A DNA stretch of 64,000 nucleotides. It comes from Silene conica (taxonomy: Eukaryota; Streptophyta; Magnoliopsida; Caryophyllales; Caryophyllaceae). The notes under the pieces were generated by a model that saw nothing but the letters and a program-made list of their open reading frames with translations, did not search any database and had not been told where the DNA came from. Location: the NCBI GenBank assembly GCA_029255685.2, contig CM055320.2, positions 8,356,614 to 8,420,613 on the forward strand. Reading direction: 5' to 3'. The translations under genes were made by a program, and so were the position numbers. Shown here piece after piece: positions 56,192-64,000 of this stretch. Every line of letters starts with the position of its first letter. Position 1 is the first letter of the stretch.

Positions 56192-57751
56192 ATGGATAGA
56201 CAAGGAGCAAGACGACAAAGGGCACCACGTCAACCACGCATTCCACCAGTTGACGATTTTCCCATGGTAATCTTCGCCACACTTGAGCAAAGGAACAAGT
56301 TTGTTCGCCTCATGGCTAGGCCAATGAACCCTACTAGGTGCGTAAACAGTACCATACTTGGTAACTTGGGCCTTAATGATAGCATCTTTGGCATGTTTGA
56401 CCAGTTGGGGTTGGGTGGTTTGTACTCCTTGTGTGAATCATCTTATCGTCCCCTGACACTTGAGTTCCTAAGCTCCTTGGTTCATGATATACCGGGTAGG
56501 AGGATTCAGTTTCGACTCCTTAATGTCGATTATGCTCTTTCATATGACCAAGTGGCTGAGCACCTTGGTTTAGATGTCGGGGAACCGGAGGATTTGCTGG
56601 GGGTTCCAAATTGGCTTCGTGCCACTCGGTACTTTTCACTCTTTTCAGGTCATTCCGTGGAAGTAGGAGCTATGGCTGTCAACGATGTACAACATCCTTC
56701 TCTTAGGATTTTCCTGCGCCTACTTTCCTGTCTTCTTTACGGTAGGAAGGACATAAGTAAACTGGTGACCATGGAAGTTCTGCTTTTAGCCTCCTGCCTA
56801 AACCCTTTTAAGGAGGAGGTTTTCACTTTCAGTGCTCCGGGAGTCGTTTGTGGGGCTTTAGATAAGATGAGAGGGAAGTTCTCATCTTTAGATTGTGGGG
56901 CTATAGTGACTCGCCTTGCTAGGCGAGTAGCTGGTTTTCAGGGTCTTCCACCTTACTTACCCATGACTGATATTGTGGCACCCACGGTGGATGAAGAGTA
57001 CTTGCGTTATGGGCTCGGTTGGATAGATTGTGTTGCGAGGAGATATAGGTGGAAGGTACGGGGTACCTTGTGGATGGATTTACCATGTGATCGACTTCCT
57101 GAGACAGACCATCTTGAGGAGGACGAGTCAGAGCTACGTCCCTTGCCTGTCTCTTACTTGATTCCAGATGAGCTCACTTACCAGGTTCCCCTGACACGCC
57201 AGCCTCGTAGGAAGGCTGCCAACCCTACGGCCCCTATTTTTCGCCCTGCAGCACCATTCCAGCCATTTGCACCTCCACCATTTGCACCTCCATCATTTGC
57301 ACCTTCTTATTCTTTCGATCCTGTTGTTGAGAGGGAGGTTCGGCTACATGAGGGCATTAATAATGCTTTGGTTCAGAGGAGACTGTGGGAGCAGATGGAG
57401 GCGACTAGCCTTGCTGAGAACCGTCCATATAGGGGTGTTGCTCCTAGCTACTACACACCTATTCCTGGCGACGACAGTCAGGTATTTCACTTGTACGGTG
57501 TGACCTCAGAGGAGTTTACCACCCAGTTCAGTCGCGACTACGGTGCCCTTGGGAGACCTTTCTATACTCCCATTCGCCCAGAAGAGCCAGTCGGGGGATT
57601 TGGTGGTCAGTTTGGGGCCGGCCCTTCTCATGGTGGTGGTAGAGGACGTGGCAGTCACCAGGATGCAGCCGGTAGCAGCAGAGAGGTCGATTCAGACTTG
57701 GAGGCACAATTTAAAGCAATTGATGATTATGTAGATGATGATGAGCAGTAG
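56192..57751 (+). CDS. Athila post-pol ORF (ATHILA ORF-1 family, env-position protein)
   Basis: An intact 519-codon frame. The N-terminal 300 residues match the ATHILA ORF-1 protein family (FATLEQRNKFVRLM, NLGLNDSIFGMFDQLGL, LTLEFLSSL). A Pro/Phe/Ala-rich low-complexity region follows (about 345-385), then a Gly/Arg-rich segment and an acidic C-terminus. It holds the position of an envelope gene, but I see no signal peptide and no convincing membrane segment, so env-like refers to position only. Function in the element is unknown; related plant proteins are found only with transposons. It is the only undamaged long frame of this element. Confidence 0.85.
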   Translation: MDRQGARRQRAPRQPRIPPVDDFPMVIFATLEQRNKFVRLMARPMNPTRCVNSTILGNLGLNDSIFGMFDQLGLGGLYSLCESSYRPLTLEFLSSLVHDIPGRRIQFRLLNVDYALSYDQVAEHLGLDVGEPEDLLGVPNWLRATRYFSLFSGHSVEVGAMAVNDVQHPSLRIFLRLLSCLLYGRKDISKLVTMEVLLLASCLNPFKEEVFTFSAPGVVCGALDKMRGKFSSLDCGAIVTRLARRVAGFQGLPPYLPMTDIVAPTVDEEYLRYGLGWIDCVARRYRWKVRGTLWMDLPCDRLPETDHLEEDESELRPLPVSYLIPDELTYQVPLTRQPRRKAANPTAPIFRPAAPFQPFAPPPFAPPSFAPSYSFDPVVEREVRLHEGINNALVQRRLWEQMEATSLAENRPYRGVAPSYYTPIPGDDSQVFHLYGVTSEEFTTQFSRDYGALGRPFYTPIRPEEPVGGFGGQFGAGPSHGGGRGRGSHQDAAGSSREVDSDLEAQFKAIDDYVDDDEQ

Positions 57752-58010
57752 TGACAGCTGGTCACTACCCCCCTTCACAGCTGGTTTGGGGGAGTCGCTA
57801 CCTTACTGACGGTAGCATTTTTCCTTGTTTTTCTTTTATTTTTTTTCTTTTATTGTTGGTTTTTCTTTGCTGTCTTCCATGTCTTTTTAGTAGTGTCCTC
57901 TCTAGGTTGTTGCGGTTTATTGTGATCTTTTTGCTGTAGGGTCACATTGAGGACACTGTGACATATAGGTTTGGGGGAGTGTTTTTATTTTCAGTTGTGT
58001 GTTTCTTTTC

Positions 58011-58050
<40 letters not shown>

Positions 58051-59383
58051 AGGTCGAGTCTTGGTGAATTTAGCTAGCAATGATGATAATTTGCCCTTGT
58101 TTCTGTTTTTAAATCCCATTTAGCTGTCATGTACTCTGTTTTGACTTGCATTAGTGAATACAAAGCTCATAGTCCAAGCCTTCACCGTTGTTGACTTGCC
58201 TTTTGCCGATTAGATTTGACAAATTTTGTTGGTAAGCTACTTAATTTCTGAGGTCTTTAGAGCTTCCTAGGCCGGGAACATTAATAAACCGGTCTCATTG
58301 TTTTTTAGGCTTGAGTGCAGTTCTCCTCATGGAATGTGTAATATCAAACTGCATAAGTGTGAAATTGATTTCTTGATACTTTTATTGCTTTCATATGACT
58401 AAGTACATGTGGATAGGCGGTTCTTACCGTTCAAATAAGCCTTACAGATTACCCTTTTGTTAGCCCGTTTGAACCTTGTGGCCATTTCATATCTCATCTA
58501 ATAGCTACAATCCAGAATTTGCCTACCTTATCGGGACAGTCGCAGTTGCTTGTTTACAATGTTTATTCTTACTACTATGGTTGGGAGAGACTTATTTTGT
58601 CACTTGTGGGTGTAGTAGAAATTTTTTGAGCAATTATGTTGTATCTCTTATGATGGAAAAAGAAGAAAAATGTATGAAGCAGAAAATGAAAAAGAAAAGA
58701 AAAAATGAAAAAAAAAAAAAAAAGAAAAGAAAAAAAAATATACGCTTCATTTGATTTTGTTAAGAGATCGAAAGGATGATTACTAGAGTCTAATGCATCT
58801 TTGGAGGGTAGGTTGTTGACTCTCATATGTTGTAATATTGAGATAATTTCTCTAGATTGGGATGAATTGTGATACTTATTATAGAATTGGTTTTGGTTTA
58901 ATGCTGCGACTACCGTCTTAGCCCCACATATCCATAACGTGCTTCGGCACAAACCATTTCTATACCTTTGCCCATTTGCCATCCTTATTGTCCTTGATAC
59001 ATGTACTTTTGTCTACATTATGATTGCATTTTAGTTGGGGAAATCTCTATCACATTAGATTGCATGCATGTTTCATAAGTTGAGTGAGTGTCTTATTTCT
59101 TTCTATCTCACATATATTTCACCCCTTATGAGTGCTTGAGCGAATCCGTGAGAATCCGGCTAATTTGTCTTGCAAGATTGAAAGGTAATTGGCTTGTCTA
59201 CATCGTTGTCATCTTGGAATATGAGCTGAGTTTTCTCTTTTTAGTCATCACTTAGTTACATTCATAGCTTGGGATTTATTTCATTAGCATTGGCTCTGAG
59301 TTAGCTATTCACCGTTTGTTTTTATGGGTCTTCTTTTAGTTTACTTTGCTTGAGGACAAGCAAAGAGTCGGTTTGGGGGAGTT
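57752..59383 (+). other. Athila 3' region with three polypurine tract copies
   Basis: Non-coding 1.6 kb. The 13-mer GGTTTGGGGGAGT occurs at 57783-57795, 57968-57980 and 59370-59382, the last abutting the 3' LTR. The second and third are both preceded by TTGAGGACA. A poly(A) run of about 27 lies at 58014-58040 and an A/G-rich stretch at 58650-58740. Confidence 0.8.
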
Positions 59384-60631
59384 TGATGAGTCATATTTAC
59401 ATACACTTTTATGCTTCCCCTTAGATGTTTTTGAGACGGTTTGTGATATTATATGACATTTTATATGCCGTTTCAGTGAGATTGTCGATACTTCCGCCTT
59501 TTTATGTTTTAATGCAGGATGAGTGCATTTGCGGAACAAGTTGGTGTACTAAGGCATCACGAGAGTCGACAAGGCGGAGTACAAGGGGATCCCAAGAGAT
59601 TCTAGGAAGTTTGGAGAAGAATCGAGGAAGAAAAGAGCTGAAAAAGGCCATTTGACGAAGACCCTCGATCGAGGGAGTGATGTCCTCGATCGAGGGGGGG
59701 TCCTCGATCGAGGGAGTGACATCCTCGATCGAGGAACCCGTCGCAGGAATTTATTTCCGCTTTTTCCTTATTTCGACTTTCCTTATTTTTTATAAATAAG
59801 GGCTCGATAACCTAGTTTTTCTTACCTTTTATTCAACACACTACTTTAGATCTAGCTTTTCTCATCATCATTTTCCGGATTAATTCATACTTTGTTCTTA
59901 ATCTTTCCTTGCTAATTACTACGGTATTACTATTTCTTGTTCAATTTAATTCATTCAAGTTTTTATGCTTTTTATTCCTTGTTATTATTTATCATCTTCA
60001 ATCATGTTTTCAATCATCTTTATTGTTATTGTTATTAGATTCAATATGTGTAGCTAATTTCTTAATCTAGGATGAAGGGGATCCAAGTATATTAAAAAGG
60101 GAATGTTAATTGATTGCTAGTAAAATCGCAAGGATTGTTGTTTGATTATTGTTCTTTTTCTAATTAATTGATTTAGGCCTGAATTGATAATTAGTGTAGC
60201 AAATTAGTTCTTTCACCGATCGGGTTAGAATTGATATAGGCTGCGATAATCAAATAGGTTGATTCTAATAATAGCGATCGCATGTTAGTTTTTAACCTAA
60301 AGAACACAATAGTATTGACCAATCTTGTGACCTTGAATAATCCGATTGAACTAGTGATTAATTAAGAATCCCAATAAAGTATACTTGGTGACCCGGAATT
60401 CCTAGACTTTTAATATCTCTGTTACACATCCTTTATTTCAATTGTTTTTAGTTATTAGTCAAAACAAACAAACCAAAACCCCGTAAAACTGTTACTTTTA
60501 GACTTAATCACCATTAGCAAACCGTTTATTACCGCCTCCCTGTGGATTCGATACCTGTCTTACCACTAGCTATTCTGTTAGTATTGAGATAGTTTTACTT
60601 TGATTAAGGTGATACGACTTAAGCCTTATCA
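59384..60631 (+). repeat. Athila 3' LTR
   Basis: 1248 bp, two differences from 48979-50226. Palindromes at 59663, 59684, 59702 and 59723; TATA box at 59791-59798. Confidence 0.95.
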
Positions 60632-60636
60632 AGCAC

Positions 60637-60858
60637 ACATGTAAAACAATTAACAACTATGTGAAACATTAATGCAAAAACAAATAAGTAGATTGAACAA
60701 TACATGTACTATAATTAACAACCATATGAAACATTAAGGCATAAACAAACAAGTCCTTAAGTGTTTCTACCCAATTTACTCTCACTCATTTACTAAGTCG
60801 ATATAATTTTAGTCATAAACTACGCGAGAGTTGGGAGCGTGTTCGCTCTGATACCAAC
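60637..60858 (-). other. LARD-2 interior, right part, with primer-binding site
   Basis: Non-coding. The minus strand carries TGGTATCAGAGC (60845-60856) two bases from the LTR, matching initiator tRNA-Met. Confidence 0.85.
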
Positions 60859-63416
60859 TGTAACAACCCGGATTATAAAACAAAGGCAAAACATAATATA
60901 AATGAATATCAGAGTGTAACTCAATGATAACTAGGTTAAGGTGGCGGAAACACCTTACCCAAATCCGGATCGATACTCAAAACGAAAACCAAACTAATAC
61001 ATTATTCAAAAGTTCATAAAAACTTAAAGCAAAGGTCCTAAACAATTTATTAAGCTCGCTTCGCACATTCCCCAAGCAAGCATCAACCAAACAACAACAA
61101 CCTGAACAACCTGAGAAGGGGGTCGACAATCAGTCGGGAGTAACTAGATGCTCTCCCAGTCATGTTTACAACAATTGAATGTAACCAACAATCAATAACA
61201 ATTGAAATGCAAAACAAGTAAACATGTGAGATCATCTATACTCATGAAAGTCCAATCAAACTTACCGTTATCTGAAGACATATTACGACGATCATGTGAG
61301 GTTACAACACAACATGACATGAAAGCAAACTTACCATACCATGATATTCTCGACACCAGACGAATGAAACCAAACGAACCTAGACCATATGCGACCACTA
61401 GACCATGAACATTGATAACCCGAAATAGCACACGATCTAAAGCACACAAGGCACAAAGCTAGCATCAAAGCATAGCGAATAGAGCGAACGCCGCTAGAGC
61501 ATTTAACTGATGACTCTAGCTGGCAGAGCATTTAACTGATGACTCTGTCGGGTGTGAAGTATTTAACTGATACTCCACGGTACTATGTATAGCGTATCAC
61601 CACTGCCTATATGCCTAACACCTGGCCAGACCTCTCGATGCATTAACTGTACATCGAACGACACTCGGGACCCAGAACGTTTAACTGACGAATCTGGCCA
61701 CCCCCGAACATAGACCAAATAAACCCCCGAAGGGCAGCACTAATTCATTTCGATAGTATTTAACTGATACTACCGTCATCTATTCGACTAGCCAACAAAC
61801 ACTTGCACAGTTTAACTAACTGCACACACAATAGAACAGTTGAACTGACTGTCCAACTCATGCGTGAATAACATCACGACTCAACACAGCAGAACAGTTT
61901 AACTGACTGTTCAACTCAAATGCATAGGAGTATCCAACGACATATGCAAACACAATATTATTTACAATAACGGAACACAACTCAACATGTGAATCAAGTA
62001 TAAACAACCAAAGTTATAGTAACTTTAACTATAACATAAGTAATGGATGCGAGGTTATACTAACCTCGACTATAACTTCCATATATGGCTTGAGGTGATA
62101 GTAACCTTAGCCAAACCATGACACGAACCTAAAGTTATACTAGCACCAACCATAACCTTGAGTCATACCTCAGGTTTACATTAGTCTCAGCTATAACTTT
62201 AGCTCGCAACCCAAAGTTATATTAGCTTCAGCTATAACTTTAACTTGCAACTCAAAGTTATATAAACTTCAGCTATAACTTTGACTCGCAACTCAAAGTT
62301 ATATTAACTTCAGCTATAACTTTGAGTCGTACTCAAGGTTGTACTAGTTTCAGCTATAACCTTGAATCATATTTTCAAGGTTACACATACTTCAACTATA
62401 ACCTTGAGCAACGCCCTTGGCCGTTACCCGTGTCGCCATCTAGGGTTTTCCTCGCGAACCCTAGTTGCGCGCACGACACCCATAACGACTTATCAACACA
62501 TTATAATCCACAATTACGATAATAAAACATACATGGATATATGAAGCACAATTAATTCATGAAAATAAATAATCAAACATGTACTAATCGTACAAACAAT
62601 CATTAAATCATATTAATCACATCAATTGGCATAAACACAATTAAAAGAGAAACACCTAGTTACCTTTTTAGTAATTAATGAGAACGTCCATAAAGAATAC
62701 GACCAACAAAGCCTTGTCTCCAACACGTGTCAATAACCCCAAAAGGCAACTTTAAAGAAAGCGTAAATCCAAATCCTTATGATAGAAATTGTACCAAACC
62801 ATCACTCTTTCGAAGACGCCAAAAAGAAAGACTTCTTCTTTAAACACAAAACAAGAGACCCAAAACATAGGTCTAAAGGTCCATACAAATAATTCCCAAT
62901 AAAATATTTTGAATATAATATATTGTAGAAGTAAGAGCAAGGATTGTGAAAATATAATTTATGTATGAGTTTTGAAGAATAAAAGATATTCAACAATGGA
63001 GTTAAAGGGAGAAAGAAGAGAAAATAGACGAGAAAGAGGGAGAAAGTGGCGCGGCACTTTCATGTGAAAAATAAAAGGTTTGACCTAGTTGCTTGCTAGG
63101 TTAAATCTATTTATAAGGAGATTAACTAATGGGTTTTTGGTCCATTAGCTCATACAATGGATTATCTGATTATAAATTGGATTGAGCCATATTAAAACGT
63201 AAAGAGAACTTGAAATAGAAAAGTAATTATTAAATTAAAATAATAAAATTGTGCACGGACATTTTAACCCATCCAAAAGTAGATTAAACGGAAATAATTA
63301 AATAGAGAACGGAGCTATAAATATATAATTCCAAAACCCATTAATAAACTTCGAAATAATTAATTAAATAAAATACTTTCATAATAAAATATTATTATAA
63401 AATACGGGGTGTTACA
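60859..63416 (-). repeat. LARD-2 5' LTR with stem-loop arrays A and B
   Basis: 2558 bp, offset 17761 from the left LTR. Array A is at 61493-61912 and array B at 62011-62407. Within the arrays I see only two differences from the left LTR: one in a spacer of array A (CCTAACACC against CCTAAGACC) and one in the loop of array B unit 8. None is in a stem. Confidence 0.9.
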
Positions 63417-63421
63417 AGAAT

Positions 63422-63500
63422 CCTCCCGCGCTAGGTGTGTGACCCGGGTACTCCCGACCACATGCTCACCACACGGTCGCAGGGTCGCTCTGATACCATT
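63422..63500 (-). other. TRIM interior with primer-binding site
   Basis: TGGTATCAGAGC on the minus strand at 63487-63498, two bases from the right TRIM LTR. Confidence 0.85.
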
Positions 63501-63704
63501 TGTAACAAATGGACCCACTACGGTCGTAACACATCCCCAATAAGATGAGAGGTATGCCTTTGGGCCCATTATTTGTCCTCACTTAAGCCCAAAAGCACAA
63601 GGCCTTGTTACTAAGTGGTGGGTGGAAGTTATTATAAACATATCACAATCCTCACATTCTACCGATGTGGGACAACTTTCCTCTCATACTCTTGGGGTGT
63701 TACA
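63501..63704 (-). repeat. TRIM 5' LTR
   Basis: 204 bp, two differences from 42590-42793. Confidence 0.85.
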
Positions 63705-63742
63705 ATATCCGACCCACACTTACAGGCTTACTCCTCGATAGT
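63705..63742 (-). pseudogene. Mutator/OTU pseudogene (fragment 1)
   Basis: Only 38 bp, but on the minus strand it reads in frame across the ATATC junction into fragment 2 (RSKPVSVGRIF...). The upstream part of the gene is cut off by the LTR at 63743. Confidence 0.5.
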
Positions 63743-64000
63743 TGATATGCTATATTTTTATATACTTTTCATACCCATTTTAGCTCATGTTTTATCATCA
63801 TTTACACTATTCTATAGTGTTTATTAGCTAATTCCGTGTTCTAGGTGATTTGTATGTGGTTTAGCGTTTTGTCGGAATTTCGGATTTTTCCTACATTTTA
63901 ACATTCACCAAGCATCACGGAGCTAAACACAGTCGAGACAAGCATTTTCCGAGTATTAGAAGTGATGAAGAAGGAAGAAAATGAAGAAGTCAAGCTAAGT
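63743..64000 (+). mobile_element. Start of another Ty3-type LTR (partial)
   Basis: The sequence changes abruptly to TGATATGCTATATTTTTATA, which resembles the Athila LTR start at 48979 in bases and in later layout (TTTTAGCTCATG, AAGCATCACGGAGC). No purine tract precedes it, so it is a 5' or solo LTR in plus orientation, cut by the window end. Confidence 0.45.

Larger units (their letters stand above)
48974..60636 (+). mobile_element. Athila-type Ty3 element, 11,653 bp, TSD AGCAC
   Basis: LTRs of 1248 bp (48979-50226 and 59384-60631) are flanked by AGCAC at 48974-48978 and 60632-60636. I see two LTR differences, so it is the youngest layer of the nest. Order is LTR, tRNA-Asp primer site, gag, protease, RT/RNase H, integrase, a long post-pol ORF of the ATHILA ORF-1 family, spacer, polypurine tract, LTR. 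Integrase after RNase H is Ty3-type. The Asp primer site and the post-pol ORF point to Athila. The RT catalytic core is deleted and gag-pol is interrupted twice, so the copy is not autonomous. Confidence 0.95.
43093..63421 (-). mobile_element. LARD-2: non-coding LTR element with 2558-bp LTRs, TSD AGAAT, hosting Athila
   Basis: LTRs 43098-45655 and 60859-63416 are the same length and differ at about ten positions. Flanks are AGAAT at 43093-43097 and 63417-63421. The tRNA-Met primer site beside the right LTR and the purine tract beside the left one set minus orientation. With the Athila element removed the interior is about 3.5 kb and has no retroviral-type coding frame. End sequences are close to those of LARD-1 and resemble Tekay/Del Ty3 elements. 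Each LTR carries two arrays of stem-loop-forming repeats. Confidence 0.95.
42585..63709 (-). mobile_element. TRIM-like element (204-bp LTRs), TSD ATATC, hosting LARD-2
   Basis: Terminal repeats 42590-42793 and 63501-63704 are both 204 bp (TGTAACAAATGG...GGTGTTACA) with two differences. They are flanked by ATATC at 42585-42589 and 63705-63709. A tRNA-Met primer site beside the right repeat (63487-63498) and a purine tract beside the left one give minus orientation. Without LARD-2 the element is under 1 kb and non-coding. It has a tandem structure: LTR, interior 42794-42940, a diverged truncated third LTR 42941-43061, interior 43062-43097 plus 63422-63500, LTR. Confidence 0.85.

Noticed and set aside
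57751..57939. Hydrophobic 62-codon frame after Athila ORF3 as a membrane domain of an envelope
   Set aside because: Different frame from ORF3, T-rich composition, and the intact ORF3 stop precedes it.
58575..58982. 135-codon minus-strand frame in the Athila 3' region
   Set aside because: Half is a Phe-rich translation of an A/G-rich tract.

Overview
The window looks like a repeat-dense stretch of a flowering-plant nuclear genome. It has several complete LTR retrotransposons nested in one another, MITEs with plant-type termini, a tRNA-type SINE head, and a secreted invertase/pectin-methylesterase-inhibitor gene. I cannot name the species. Nearly all the long open frames belong to retroelements. 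The only intact host-type genes I can support are the inhibitor gene at 25179-25739 and a small membrane-protein ORF at 9368-9634.

Layout. 1-6751: minus-strand non-coding LTR element (LARD-1), 3' LTR cut by the window edge. 6752-14456: AT-rich intergenic DNA holding a Tourist-type MITE, the small ORF, a 133-bp tandem duplication, a 1-kb minisatellite, a 240-bp higher-order repeat and a SINE head. 14462-23042: complete Ty1/copia element (copia-1, TSD TTTTG). 23048-24752: long-TIR element with a hAT element inside. 25179-29581: tandemly duplicated inhibitor genes, the second broken by a MITE, separated by a minus-strand LINE-like insertion. 29821-30572: hAT-like element. 31400-33308: transposon-type gene remnants. 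33309-41927: second copia copy (copia-2, TSD AAATA), heavily broken. 42590-63704: a three-deep nest. 63743-64000: start of another Ty3-type LTR.

The nest is fully resolved by target-site duplications. A TRIM-like element with 204-bp LTRs (42590-63704, TSD ATATC) received LARD-2 with 2558-bp LTRs (43098-63416, TSD AGAAT). LARD-2 in turn received a plus-strand Athila-type Ty3 element with 1248-bp LTRs (48979-60631, TSD AGCAC). The TRIM and copia-2 both sit in one minus-strand Mutator/OTU-type pseudogene, now in three pieces. LTR mismatches counted by eye agree with the order: Athila about 2 in 1248, LARD-2 about 10 in 2558, TRIM 2 in 204.

The most unusual signal is in the LARD-2 LTRs. Two adjoining arrays of short inverted repeats are present in both LTR copies. 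Array A has nine stem-loops whose loop is almost always TTAACTG although the stems differ in sequence. Array B has ten units of about 40 bp, each with an 11-nt loop, in which stem changes in the better units are compensated on the other arm. A looser theme is TCGA-centred palindromes multiplied in Athila (CCTCGATCGAGG) and in the copia leader (GGTCGACC), and duplicated polypurine-tract modules in three families. The retroelements do not work together as a pathway. The near-identical LTRs of defective copies suggest recent mobilisation by proteins supplied from elsewhere.
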